A DNA stretch of 64,000 nucleotides from Hydractinia symbiolongicarpus (taxonomy: Eukaryota; Cnidaria; Hydrozoa; Anthoathecata; Hydractiniidae): positions 10,839,001-10,903,000 of the forward strand of contig NC_079885.1 of the NCBI RefSeq assembly GCF_029227915.1, given 5' to 3'. Positions within the stretch are counted from its first letter, which is position 1; every line of letters begins with the position of its first letter. Below the pieces are notes generated by a model. It ran no database searches. It saw nothing but the letters and a program-made list of their open reading frames with translations, and was not told the origin of the DNA. The position numbers were made by a program, and so were the translations under genes. Positions 39,801 through 54,800 of this stretch are shown here, piece by piece.

Positions 39801-42800
39801 ATGAATTAGAATGACATACGAATAAATTATACAAAAGTAATGTGTAGTACATTCATTAACTTTTAATTTTTTAATTTTTTTTAGGTCATTTCTCGGTGAT
39901 GACCGGCCTGTTATCCCAAATCTTTCAAGTCTGTTTCTAACATGAATAGAAGGACACAAACAAATAACAAACTTAGACTTACACGTGTTCGTTCTTCATA
40001 TATTTTCTTGTGTTTTGAATCTTTGAACGGATTTCAGATCCGTATAAAATGAGAGAATCTACTACGACTACGCTATGCCGATTTGTGATAATGTAAAATA
40101 TGCATGAAATAAAGAAAGGTGTATGCGTTATCGTATCTATGGAGTGCTTGATTATGATTAGCGAGGGTAAAACTTTCTAAATAAGCCAACATTTATGTGG
40201 TTGAATGTTAAAAAAATTAGACAACTATTTTATGCATTTCTATGCACGGTTGGGAAATAGCTAGCTAGTTAAAAAAATTAAATCCACGCCAAATCAAAAA
40301 AAATTTAGCTGACCGCGAAATTAAATCCACTCGAAATAGAATTTTGAAAAAAAGCAACAAACATCTGATCCATTCGTTGATATTGATCCTCTTGAAACCA
40401 GTGTTAAAGACATGCTTACCGTCAATTCTTTCTTTCCCAGAACCGGCTACATAGACGTTAATAAAAATATTGATTCTGACAGTAAGTTTGAATACCAGGA
40501 CAAAGATGACAAAGGTAGTAAAGAAGATGAGGATGAAAAAAAACAATAAAGTTGAAAACAAGGGAAAAGACAGAAATGTTTATGTTTTTATCATAAGTAA
40601 ATGGTAAGTAGGTGGTTAAATATTCACTTTCAAATTTGTCAAATCTGCCTTCGTATTTTAAGATTGGTCCCGCTCTGATTATAATATCCTCCCTAGTTTT
40701 CCAACATTTTCTGATCGTTATAAATTAAACATCAAAAACGGGTATTATTGTAGAGATTGTAAAAATTAAAATTTACCCCAATGATTAATTTTGATTTGAT
40801 TTGTTTTATGCTCTACAAGAGTGTGGTCAAGAAATCATTACTAAGCGGTACAATTCTTGAATTGGGTGCTTAAGGGGAAAGAAGTAATATCTAAAGCTGA
40901 GATTGACTTTTAGGGTGTATTTTTCCATTTGTAAATAAATTTGAATTTTTTCTAACTGATTAACACTGCAAGGTATTTTATAAAAACCAGTCGTCAACCC
41001 GAGAAAAAATCCGGGGTGTTGCCCGTCCTTTATATTTGGCATTTCGTGTTTTCTAAACACGGTTACAAACAGACAGACGACGGCCATTCTTATAGGGACT
41101 AGCCGAGAAACCCAGTGTCGAAACGCCAGGTTATGCCACAAGTACCTGTGTGACATGTCGTTCAACGCCCTGAGAAGCGGTTAATAAGAACCGCATACTG
41201 TGCGAAACGGTTATGTGAAGCACTTTAGTACAGGTATGCAGTACAAGAATGCAATGAAGCGCACACAACGTTTTGGCGTTTCTGTTGTGATGTATTTTTT
41301 AAAATATAACTTTACTACGACTTTAGCGGAAATAAAAACACAGTTTACAACCTGCTCTTACCCAGTAATAGCAAGGGAGATCAAAGAAGCCGCCGCTAAC
41401 ACTTTGCGTGACAGACAGACAAATAGACGTACAGGGGTACTATAATACAGCCTAGTCGTTAACCCGTGGAAAAATTCACGGGGTCGCCCGTCTTTAAATT
41501 ATACGTTACTTCCTTTGCCCGTTGCATGACACTTTTCTTCTGGGAGACAGACAAAATGCAGCTATTACTATAGATATAAAAAGAGATAAAAAAAAATTAA
41601 AAAAACAAAAATAATTTTGATTTTTGAATCAATTTATAAATTGCAAAAGGTACTTAAATGTATTATTCAAGTTCCATGGTTCTGCATTTCTTACATATGC
41701 AGTTTTCAAAATTCCAGTAGATAAAAGATACATCACCATCTCGCGATGGGCAATTCAATGTAATTATTTTCTTCGTCACGTTTGTCGGTCTACAGATTCG
41801 GCAAGCCGTTGGTGTTCCTTTTCGCCAATCCAGTTCGTCTTCATCTTCATCCTCATCTTCATCGTCTTCTTCATCTTCGTCGTCTTTGCCATTAGGTACC
41901 CTCTTTTGTAAACAACCACCAGCACAGACCGTTTGTGTATAAGCTTTTTTTTTGCAGCCTTTTATATCCGCAGTTCCCGGAATTGTCACCAATCCACAAT
42001 CGTCTTCGAACCCTTGCCTACTACTTTTGTCTGATGATTTAACTTTCGCATTGTTATAGCAAAATAATATAACAAGGAATGCAGCTATAATCAGTATCTT
42101 AGTCGTAACCATTTTAGTGAGTTTTTTCAAAAGAATAACCAACAGCACACCAACCAATTCTGTAAGTAAATTATTATTCTGTATATGTGTATTATGATCG
42201 TTTAATCGTAAAGGAACTTTGGTCATGAGCAGGAAGAATTAAAGCTGACATATTATTTCAAAAAGATTTATGATCGCATGATTTCTACTACCTTTATGTT
42301 GGTAATCGCTGAATCTTGAGTTTCACAGTTGTGAGCATGAAGAATAAAATACATCAAATATGCTTGGTAATTGTCTTGCCCTACTTCCCTGTGTCAAAAA
42401 GGCAGCCGATGCTGATCGTATGATTTTTACTTGCCCACTTGCCGCCAATAATTCATTATTTTGAAATCATGTCTTTCGAAAGGTTAAAACAAAAACAGAA
42501 AGACTTAAGCTCGTCTAATTTAAACACGTATTCCGATGAGTAGAATCTTGGAGGAAAGAATACGGAAGGAGAAACAACTTCATTTCTGTACGCTTTAAAT
42601 GTATTGAATTTTCTATTGTTTTTAATATCAAAAGAATCAGTGCGTGAGGTGCTCGACCGAGTCTTTTTCGCAAAAAATTGATCAAATTCCATATTCTCCT
42701 TTAATAGGGGCTAACTTTTTTCTACTAAAATCTGACTGTAACACGCTGCAGGCACGTGATATTTGTACGGAAAGTGTGCCTAATATAAGACGGTAAACAT

Positions 42801-45800
42801 TGCTATTAAAAACTTCAACAATACGTTTGAAAATAAGCGTTTAACCACGATATTAACCTATTTTTGCAGGCTTGAGTATACCACTTTGATCATGAAAAAC
42901 AATATAGATAGATATGCGCCGGACGAGTGCCGACAAAATGTGTGCTGGATTAATGTTTATTCTAACTAAAGAAATAACTTCTTATAGCAGAACGTCGTTT
43001 TAAAACGAGATATAAACTTTTTCTTTTTGTTTACAAAAGTGTCGAGCATGTGCTTCTTCGCTAATTATGTTAACATAAGAACAAAAGAAATTTTACCGAT
43101 TTCAATATGGCTTCTTGTTTTGATAATTTTATCAAATTTATTATCAAATTATCTAATTGTTTTTATAACCAATCATAGTTGCGAATTCTTATTCACGAAT
43201 AATTTAGTCACATAACCGCCAAAATTTCAAATTAAGTTTCTATACAGACACCTGCTAGAACCTCACGCAGTGTTTCAATAGATTTAAAAGAGTTGTTTCT
43301 CCTTCCGTATTCTTTCCTCCAAGGTAGAATTTGGTGTGAAAATTCGTGTCACAATGAGGATGAAGATGTCTATTCTGGATACCTAAAAAAACTACTTTTG
43401 CACTGTGTGCGTTGTACGATTTACCTAAGTGCGAAATAATTTACACTTGATCATCTAAAATCATCTAAAATCATCTAAAATCATTTAAAATCATTTAAAA
43501 TCATTTAAAATCATTTAAAATCATCTAAAATCATCTAAAATCATTTAAAATCATCTAAAATCATTTAAAATCATCTAAAATCATCTAAAATCATTTAAAA
43601 TCATCTAAAATCATCTAAAATCATCTAAAATCATCTAAAATCATTTAAAATAATTTAAAATCATCTAAAATCATCTAAAATCAACTAAAATCATCTAATT
43701 ATAAGTGCACCCGTGGTCAAGCTCAACCTTACATAAGCGCATCAAAATCTTGCTATCACCACTGATAAGCGCTGCGCTTGATTTCAGCGTTTTACGGTGG
43801 CAAAAACAAAAATGTGATTTAAAATCGACTACAAACTTTCTTTATTATATTTTTTTAGAATCATCAAGACTCATTAATGCTACTTGATTGTTACAGCACA
43901 GAAATAAAAAAAATTAAAAATTTTTTGACGCGTTTTAGATGTCCACACCCATTTTCAAGTTACATGTGAATAAAAAGAAATTACAGCGCTAGAATATAAA
44001 CAAAAGTTAATAAAGCATAACGCATAATTAATGTCAACAATTATATTCTACCAAATAACAATAGAGGCATAGATCTTATGTTTCTATTCAACGGAGGCGT
44101 ATCATGCATAATAAGTTAGCTCTCTTTTAATTCGAGATCAAAAGAATTACTCCGATGAGCCAAAATAGTGAAGTTTCTTTTCACACGCTATACAAAATCA
44201 GACAAAGTACTGTTACTAGGCAACACATATTTGCCTGTAAGTGGAGAGCGTCCGAATTGCTCTTCTGTTTTTACTTTCGGGTGCCGTAAAGTTTCACCAG
44301 TACTTTATAGGCGTTATGTCGATGATATTTTTGTCGTGCATATACGGAAACTTTCCATCCTTCAATAACGTTTTCACAGGAATCTAAATAATACGTGTGA
44401 AAATCACTTTCTAGTACAACAAATTAATCCCCTAAGCATAAGTATTTCTGGATTTATGATTCGTGGGCTCTTTATGCCACCCGTAGAACCATACTAGACC
44501 AAATAAATCTGGTGTTAATTGGGTTAACAGCTAATATTTTTAGTTCCCCCATATGAATTTATAGTTGTTCCAATTCTGACCGACTTGTAGCCTTGTGGTA
44601 GAGCGTTCGCTTTCAGTCTTGGGTTCAAACTACGGCCGAGTCATGCCAGAGACTATAAAAATGTGAATCTGTACTTTCTGCTTAGCTCTCAGCATGAGAA
44701 TAGGATCGATATCTTAGGCAATTGTTTAGTTGCACGATTGCTGTGCTTGCACGACTTTTGTAGCTCAAATAAGAGCTTTAAATGTGTTAGGGCCTCCTTC
44801 GCAGAACCCTCTTGGAAAGTGCTACCAATAGGAACTGGGGAGGCTTTCTAGGTAAATAATTTCAGGAATATTAATATTAATTAAGGGCTCTTAAAGACGA
44901 AAAAAATTCTTGAATTTAATTTAAATTAAATAGTTACCAACTCCGAACTAGAGAAAATAACTGTGCACAATTTGGCTGCGATGAACTGCAAGAAATATAA
45001 AAAAAGAAATTTTACTTCTCCGTTATTATTGTTAGGATATTAACATAAAGGACAGAGAAAGTTGTAAAGAAATGTTATATTTGCAAACGATTTTCTCGAA
45101 GCACTGGTAAAAATTCTTTATAACAAAGCCACGTCGAATGTTAACGGTTTGTACAAAAGCTACTTGCCATAGCCGATTCAATTGTTATGACTTTAGAAAG
45201 TTAATATCCCCTTTGCATTAAGACAGTGTTTGTTGAAGATTTTAAGGAAAAGGATCAATACCAGCAATCTTCCATATTTACCTGACTCTAAATATACCTT
45301 AAGAAGATGAAAAGAGTGTTTTCTTACTGATATGTTACGGGGATTGTGATAAATTTGGAAATTACGGATATACGGACCTGTTATTATGCAGAAAACCAAT
45401 AGCAAAAACCCTACCCCGAGACATTTTAAGACGTTGCTTGATAAAAAATCTTTACATTACCACCAACTGGCTTGAAACTTGGGACGATGTATGGTTCGCA
45501 GAAAGTGCACAAAAGGTCAACAAGATAATCGCCTCCTTTCAGACCTGTTAGCTCTGCAATTGGCACTTCAGCATATAATATAGATCAGTCTATTCTTGAA
45601 ATGTTGAAGCCCCTTAGTATTAATTCATCCACTGTCAAGGAATGTTCATAGCTTTCTCTATTAAACAATTCGCGTATCAATGACAATTGTAACCACATAG
45701 GAATTTCCTTGAAAAAAATAAATTGTAGACACGGGCGGCTAACCACGCGGCAAGCCAGCTTTGTTTACTACAAGAATAGTACTTTCTAAAGACCTTTTAC

Positions 45801-48800
45801 TTGCTCAAAAAAATATTTACTTTATATTTAGCCTAACGTCCCGTATGAAAGGTAGTTTTATAAAGGAAGTTTAAATGTTTAAAACATGCATGTGCAGTTG
45901 ACTACCGACAGTCTTATTTACTATGAATAAAATTATTTCACCTGGTTAAGCTGGATTTCCACTTAAAAGAAAAAAAAACGATCGCAACGGTATAGAACGA
46001 AACAAGAAAAATGCTATAACTGCAGTTGCCTGTCATATTGAGAGAATATTGGAAGGCATCATGTGGAAGCTTGCACTGTGTTTTTCTTATTGCTAGTAAT
46101 GCAAGAGAAACTGGAAAGAAGTTGTTCAAGGTAAGTATTCGTAAGAGATAGCAGTTGTTTAAGCAGGAAAAAAGAAACAACTTTGAATACACCAATTCAA
46201 CATGGCGTGAGACCGCGTTAATAAAAAGACTGGGACGAGTTTGGGGTAAACAAAACTAACCGAAATTAGTCTTAGTTGCACAAGAAGGAAGAAGGAAAGA
46301 AAGTTGTTTTGAGTAGTTAGTGTTGTTAGAAAAGTATGGAGTTTGAAATGATAGAGAAGATGAAGGTAGACAAGTTAAAGAGGTTTTTGAGATTGAGAGG
46401 TCTGAAGGTTAGCAGGAGAAAATGCAAATTAGTAGCTAGGGTGTTTGCAGCTAGCGAAAATAATGTTCCAGTCATCAAAACAGCGGAGGAGGTAGAGATA
46501 TCTTTCATAAAGATTACCAGGCTAAGCTTACAGTCAGTGAATCTGGTGTTGTACTTCCCGATCCAAAGTATCTTCCTTCTGGATGGCTCTGTGAGAATGA
46601 TGGCATAAAGTTTTGGCCATGCATACTGTATGCTGATTAATTACCTAATGTTTAACCCCAGTGAGCTTGGTAGTTCAGATTTGAACGATTACAAAAGTTC
46701 AAAAGCTTATAGATATTTTAGTAATGGTTGGCTTGGCCCAATATTGTACCATGAAGTTGAACCAACCTCTAGCTATTGTTTTTTATAAATGACCCTCCGC
46801 ATAAACTTTAGATTTGTGTGACAAAAAGTAATGGCAAAATTAAGTCTGCACATTGTGACTGCATGGCTGGTATGTCAGAGACCTGCAACCACATAGCAGC
46901 ATTGTTATTTCGTCTTGAAGCAGCAGTTAGGCCTGGACTGACCAATATGTCATGTACCAGCAAACCGTGTGAGTGGCTCCCTAACCGTACAGAGGTAAAA
47001 CCGGTCAAGATCAAAGATGTTACATTTAAACGTGATGATTTTGGAAAGAAAGGTAAAAAATCAAGTTTTGAACAAAAATCATCAGTATTTTACCCAGTGT
47101 CAAACGCAGATGGGAGTTACTGGTTTAAACTTTTGCAACTTTTTCGTTTGGACACAGTATGGTTTTTTGGTAGAGAAAGTTCTGTTTGATCCTGAGTTTT
47201 GGAACAATCTTAAAAAAAATTGTCTTCCTTCTACGTGCATTATTTGAAACACACGTTCTCACAATAAATGGTATATATGGGATAAAAAATATAATTTGGT
47301 TGAGACTGTTCCGGTAAGAAGGTAAGTAAACAGGTTTTGTTATGCATAAGTTGAGGAAAGTAAGGTAAAACTTAAAAAACAAAATTAAAAAAATTTAAAT
47401 CACAAAACATTTTGTGTTTGCCAATAATGTTTTTTTATAGATATGTGGCTTTAAAAAAAGCCGTTTTTTTCTTCACCAAGATTATTTTGCTTGTATGAGG
47501 CGTGGTTTTAAATTGCACAAAGCAGCACAGGTTCGAACAATATGATCAGCATGTTGAAGCGCGGTGATTGGTAACACATACCTGAGAATGCAAAACGTTT
47601 TTGTCCGTTTTTATTTCGCCCATGTAAAGTTGTGACTTCTGTTATTGAAGATTTCTCGCCTTTTAGATATTTTCAGTTTAAGAGACATAGCTGAAAGTTC
47701 TTTACTCAAGGAATTAATTACTTCCTGCTTTTCAATACAAGAAAGACATGGCTCTGTATTCTCTTGTCTGCAATACTGGTGGTGGTTCGATTTGGTGTTG
47801 GGAGGTTTAAAAACGCGAAACCTCTGAATACAAACAAACAAACATCTTGATCATTGCACAGTGACTGTGTTAATTTTATTCTTAACGCTGCACGATAGAA
47901 TGTACCAATACACATTTTCGAAATTGCATGTTTTAAAAATTCTAGAATTTTGATATTTTGACTTTGAAGATCATATTCAGTATCAATGAATTGGTATGTT
48001 CATAAATATTCAATATAATTTTACCAGAACATATATGGTTTCTGGAATATTTATTTCATTAAAAAAGTCAAATAACAGGCTCAAAAATTGGCATTTTAAG
48101 TAGAATGAAAATGCAATATCTTCGTTGTTTTTGCTTCGAAGATAGTTCCATCGTTTAAAAATTTAAATTTAAAAATTTAGAACGTAATTTTTTTAGGAAA
48201 GAAAACGTACTAATATTTTGCAAAAAATTTAACATTTTGAAAGGCGTGTTCGCAAAAATTTGCGACACTGGGTGAAAGTTGGTACTCGTAAAGTAAACAG
48301 GAAAAGTTACGAGGCAGTGATAAAATTAATCGTTATTCTGTGGTACAAATCCTATTACGTCAAAAATAGATTATTAAAGTGACGTATCAATCTGCTTTCT
48401 GTATAAATTCCACTTCATTTTTTGACGTATTTTATGCGTATGCGATGAACAGTTTGTATTCTGTATTCAAAATATCTCCATTGGTTTCAAAAAGATTTAT
48501 ACGGAAAACAATAATGTTAAAACCGTCCATCTTTCCACTTAACAACAAAAGCTGCAAACACAAGGGTACCGGAAAAGACAAATTGGTAGAAACAGATGGT
48601 TAACAACACGGTGAGCCAGCTTTGTTTACTATAAGAATAAAAACTACTTTCCAAAGACCTTAAATTCATATTTAGCTTAAAGGTAGCTTTACTACGAAAC
48701 TTTGAACGTTTAAAACGTGCATGCGCAGTTGACTACCTGTCACTGCTGACATTACCCTGATGATGTTTTAAATGCTGATATAAATTAGAGGTCTTTTCTA

Positions 48801-51800
48801 CTTTGAATAAAACTAATTTTTCTGATTAAGGTGAGGGGCAAAAATACCCTACATTTCCGTTTTTTTATTTGTAACTTTTGTTTGCCTGGCTTATTTAAAA
48901 TTGTAGTAGCCGAGTTTTTATCTATAGGAAGGTAATTTAGCAAAAAAATAAAATACGCCCTTAACAGGTGGCCAGCCACGCCCATATTTCCAAGGTCCCT
49001 TATGCTTAAACATGAAACTTCTTTTTAGAATATTAAGCGCAATTTGCGATTTGTGATCAATATATTAGATATATATTTTATTGTGTAGTATTTACGCCTT
49101 ATTACGCGCTTTCATATTATTTTGCGCCATGTGGGCGTAATTTTCATCGGTTTGGCAGCCAATTTTTGGCTTAATTAACATTTTTAGCACTATAGGCACC
49201 CTATTACATAAGTGTTGGCCTTAATAACATTGAAACACAACTATGCTAAGTATTATTAGGAAACTGATTTGAAATTTCCATAGTCAACATAAGATGATAA
49301 GATAATAATAAATATAGTCATTTTAGCGCCTCAATCAAATAATAGGTGGACCTGTAATGAAAAGAAAAGACTAAGAACCCTATATTCTGGTTTTATTAAC
49401 ATTTCTAATCACAATATTGTGGTTGGTAAATTTTACTGAAGTGTAATGTTATTTTTTTGCGTGTGTGTCCATTGCATTAAACGTTCTATATAAATAAGCG
49501 AGACCAAATAAAAAACGTTGCTTGTGGTATTATTTTGTGTCTTTTGCCGTTCTCTATTTACAAATATTTACTTGTTTGGTGTTAGAAGGTTTAAAAATGC
49601 AAAACTTTCTCAATTCAAACATCATTGGTCATCGCATAATGTCCAGCGCTCATTGAGGAAAATGTAGATTGTGCTAACCTCGTGTACGAAAGTATACCTC
49701 TGTGATTTAACAAACACGTTGCTGCATCAATTTTCAAATTATTGTGTTTATAAGTTAGCCTTTGTTGGTATTTAAAATGACTGCAGGACATACTTTTGGC
49801 GTGTTTTTAACAATCAGAAATTGGATGCAAATTAATAATAAACAAAATGACAGGGTTTTGCAAAAGTGTGTTAGATGACTGTGCAAGTAATTTTTATAAA
49901 ACCACAGTGGAATCTCTCTAAAACGGACACCATTGGTGCAAAATAAAGTGTCCCTCTTAAAGAGGTGTATGCTTTATAGAGATTGTATCTAAAAATCACT
50001 TTCAGAGCAGCATTTTGCCGAAAACATGACTTTTTTTGTTTAGATACGCGTTTTTTCTTTGTTCTATTCCTTTCAAATCAAGGAAATGAGACATAATTTG
50101 ATGAATGCGAGGTTGTATTATTCATACGCTTTACTGTTATACAAACAAAAAATATCAACTAACAAATACATTACATTTTATAATCTACTTGAATATATCG
50201 GATTGAAGTTTGCTTTCTTTTTTATATTTGGAGATACTCCACTTTTTCGTAACTGATGACAGCATTTCTTGACTTTCCTTGTCAATAAAAGGGCTGCGAC
50301 AGATTCTATTTTCATGTGTCCGCTTTATACAGAGCTTTTTCAAGGAGAAATGTCATTCGGTGCAAAAAAAGTCTCCGTTCTATAAAGTGTTCACCTTATA
50401 ACTGTCCGTCTTATAGAAATTTTAACCTGAAATCAGTCCGTTCCAAGGATTAGTATCCGTTGTATAGAGGTGTCTGCTTTAGACCATGCCCGCTTTAGAG
50501 AGATTCCACTGTATAACTAAATCTGTGCAATCAAACAAAAAAGGATCCGCACCAGAGATGTATTTTATCATACCATGCGCATAAACATGTATTTACACTT
50601 GATCTTGGCAGAAGATTAACTTATCCAGAAAGAGTTTATGCTACACATACAGAATGTTAACTCAACATAACAACTATTAAAAGAGGAATGGACCTTTTAA
50701 GAAATTCACGTGTCGTAAAAAATTTATGACAGTGATTGCCAAAAAATACATCTTGTCTGACCACAAGCTTGAAGAAGCCAGTTGGTATTACCCCTTGACC
50801 GTGTTGTTGATTATTGTGATGATGCAATAAATGCTTTTTTACAATGTAGTGCTCTAATGAAGAAGATGATGAAATCCCACATTGTTATACATTGCATATG
50901 CTCTAACTTTCAGATTAGGGGAATAACATCGAGGAATAAAATAATACGTCGCAATTTCTTTTTTCAATAATATATACATATAGTCAATATTTTTCCGTAG
51001 TAGCATAGGTGAATATGAAGTTAAAACCAATAAGATATTTTCTCCTCGAGTGCAGAAAAATCATTCATTGGACAATTATTAACGAATAGGAATTGTTTCG
51101 AAATTAAAAAATATCTCTTTATCTTCGTATAAAAATGGCATTTGATTGTAAACTCTCTGCAACGTATCCTGATCTTCTTTGCTTCGTCTGAAAACTGTGT
51201 TTGGCGCGTTTTTTGACTTTTTGAAAGTCTTAGTGTCTTTACTAGCTCCAGTCAATCTCTTATCTACAGATATAAAAAGAAAAAAAATAGTTAATAAAAA
51301 GAAATTTAATAAAAATACATTATTTTGATAATACAAATACTCTATTTGTGACCACCGTGAATGTTCGTTAAAATCGTAGTTATTTTACTAAGAATTTTTT
51401 GTGGCGCCCGGACTCATTTTTTCTATTAAAGTTAATTTCTCCAATAGTCCTGTCTTATCATAGAAATAGAGAGAGGCTATGTCTATGGTTGTTCTCAACA
51501 TTAAGATTGGGAAAGACAAATTAAGGTCAGATTTAGGTCAGAATTTATACGGAATTGGATTTTAAAGTGATGGTTTCAAGCAATGTCTAATAATAAGTCA
51601 AACTGTCATCAACAAATGTAGTTATTTTTTTTTAGTAAAGATATACCAATCATAAATATATTGACAGTCAGAGTTTTATAACAATTGAACAAGTACTACA
51701 GATATCAGATATCAAAATTGAAATTTGCGACGGACACTTTATACCCCTATACTAAATCTTGCTTTTTAAGAAAAAGCATTGTTATTGACAATAAAATTGA

Positions 51801-54800
51801 GAGTTGATATTCGCGTTCAAATACTCCTTTCGGACTGATAACCATTCATTTTAAATTATTTACTTGAATTCCATACACGAATCAGTAGTTTCTACAGAAT
51901 GAAAGGCTTACCCAAATAAATTAAATTATTCTCCTTCCCAACTATTTCATCATCTTGAAATATCCCATCATACTTCACTCTTATACCACAACCTCCTAAG
52001 TCGTCATTGTCAACATACCAATGATGATATTCTTTTGGTTCGTAAGCAATTAAGATCGTATCTCTTTCAGGAAATGCTGCAAACTTGTATTGTTGGCCTT
52101 TCTTTTGCCATTCATCCCATATGCTATCCAACATGGCATGATGGCTCCAGAACTCAGGCGAGTATGAAGCATACACCGTTGCCATGTGACCACCTAGAGC
52201 GAATGACAACAACATGTTATTTCTATGAATACTCTTTTATGATTTTGCTGACTCACTTATATCCACTTTGCTCCAGGTCTTATTGGTGTTATACATCAAA
52301 CAACAAGATAATAAGCGCACTACATAAACTTTGTCAAATTGGTAAACATTGTTTTACTGCATGGTAGGAAACAACAGATGCAAAATTAACATTTTACTGT
52401 ATTTTTACAATGTTTATGTGAGTATCGATGTCAGTGATGACAAAAGAGACAAACATGACGAATAAAGAAAGGCTTTTAAGGGTTTTGCTCAGTAGTCCCC
52501 AACCATGGTGGGCCTCCTTAATCATTTAATGCGAAAAAGATTCATAAATTTACAATCTCGCCTCAGCAACTGAAAACATGTAGCTACGCCAATGTTTTTA
52601 ACCTTGACGTTTGTGAATAGAAATTTGCCATTGCACGGTAATCATGCTTTACTTAACTTTTCGAGTATGTATTTAGTGGGAAAAGAACGACTATTTTTCT
52701 AATCATTTTCACACCTTTTTTCAAGGAAAATAATACTCAACAAAGGAATTGCTTTTCAACAATGTATAACTGTCTCGTTGAACCGCAGCACATAACCTGC
52801 CTTTGGGCAATATCTGCTTTTTATCTTCTCACAAGAAAACTCTCGTAACTAAATGCTTCCATGCTTTCAAGGATTTTTGCCGTATTTATATTAAACAGGA
52901 AAAATACCTGAAAACGAAGGTGTGCCTGCGTGCAGATTCTTTTACGTCACATGACTGGTTTTTTAGAAGTATGTAAACTTTTTATATAAACTTAATTTAA
53001 AAAAGCGACTCTGAATTAACTGAAAATTCAGAATTTCAAATCAGTATTATTATTTGCAACGAATTATCTAATTATGGATGCCGTAAGTATTTTAAAAGTG
53101 CGAAGTCAGCATATTTCTAAAAGGTTACTTTAAGAATTTTTTCGTCTAGTCATTAAATATATTTACCGACTCCGTTGTGCATGCGATTATGCCAATCGGC
53201 TCTAACAACTGCATCCAAATCATTGAATTTGTCGTTTGACAATGATTGTATTACATGCTTGACAGCTTTCAAAGAAACAGACTCTCCACCAAATCTGCGC
53301 CGTAAGCAATTTGTATATATAGAGTTACTTAAGGCTTTGTCTACACAAGAGATATTTCCAGCGCAAGTTTGAGTCACTATTAAGCTTTCATTTTTTACAT
53401 TTTTTAAAGTCGTCCATTGTGAATATTTGAACTTCCCCGTGGTCACACAGAACGTGCTTGAGAAATCTCCATTTCCACCGAATCCGCCCATATGTTTCCA
53501 CATGTGATAAGATGGTGTGATTGACCACAGTACCTCTGAGTACAAAGCCCAATTCCAGACAGGAACTGTTACTCGACAATCCACCAAACGCAATAGATTT
53601 TCATAACCAAGAAGATATCTGGAGAAACGAAAGAGAATTTAGTTGACTTTGATGAAGAAGAAGGTTGAGGATATATAAAAATATTTCACATATCAAAAAA
53701 ACATTTTTTGTAAAAAACGCCGCTCTTTTATTAACGCCCCTCTCTAATAAACAGCACCCTAAAAATCTTAAAAATTTTAAAAAACGCCCAAGACGTTAAT
53801 TGGAGAAAACACAGTAGTTGTAAAGCTTGGTTGCGTATTAATAATACTAAAAGACAGTTATATAGCTTTTGCATTATAAGTGGTCTTCGACACACGAAGG
53901 CAGAGGCTCATAAGTCAAAATGTTAACACGCTACTTAAAGCCACTGGAATGCATTCTACTGATTTACCTTGTCACATCATAGAAGACAGAGTTTGATTGG
54001 GAATCAGCCAAGGCGAGAGATGATAATAGCGTATAATTGGCAGGACACTTACTTAGTAGGAGCCTTGTTGTGAACAGTCGGGATTTTTTGATAGTTTGAC
54101 GCAAATCAGTTCTTTGGGATATTCAAACTTACTTTCTATGCCAGGGAAAGAACTGATCTACTTTATGAATTCCCTTGATAAAATACAAATGATGTATTTG
54201 TGAATACTTCTCGTATGCATGCTTATATCTTTTATTTGTTGATATTTCTTTGAAAACATTCGTATAACGTTCCCTTTCTGCTAGAGACATACTCGAAAAT
54301 TCTTGCCGCACTCGGTAACAGTTGGTTAGTCTGCCATGTACGCAGTCACATGTTCGACCACATTCATCTTTGGTGGGAGACGTACATAAGATTAAGTTGT
54401 CTAAAAAAATATATATGATTGTGTCATAAATAGCTAGAAGAAATAGGGGCGTGCAGGTATGGCCTAACAATTATCTTTCATACGTTATCATAAATAAGAA
54501 AGATCATTCTTATAAAAAAAAAATATGAATAAATAAAAATTTATTGCTGTATAAACATTTTGTGGAACAAAGGAATGCAATGGCAGTTTTGGTTCTACAA
54601 ATGCTCTTGCAAACAGGTTACCTTTCTGGCAAAATGCTTCCTATATTTTCACTTGAAATCTAACGCAATTTTTTACCTTATGTTAAACTTAGGACAAATG
54701 CAGGTACGACACAATGAGATCCCCCTTGGCATGGCAATTTCTTTTAGATATAATACTAATTGTAATGGATAATTCGCACAACAAAATGGCAGCCTCTGCG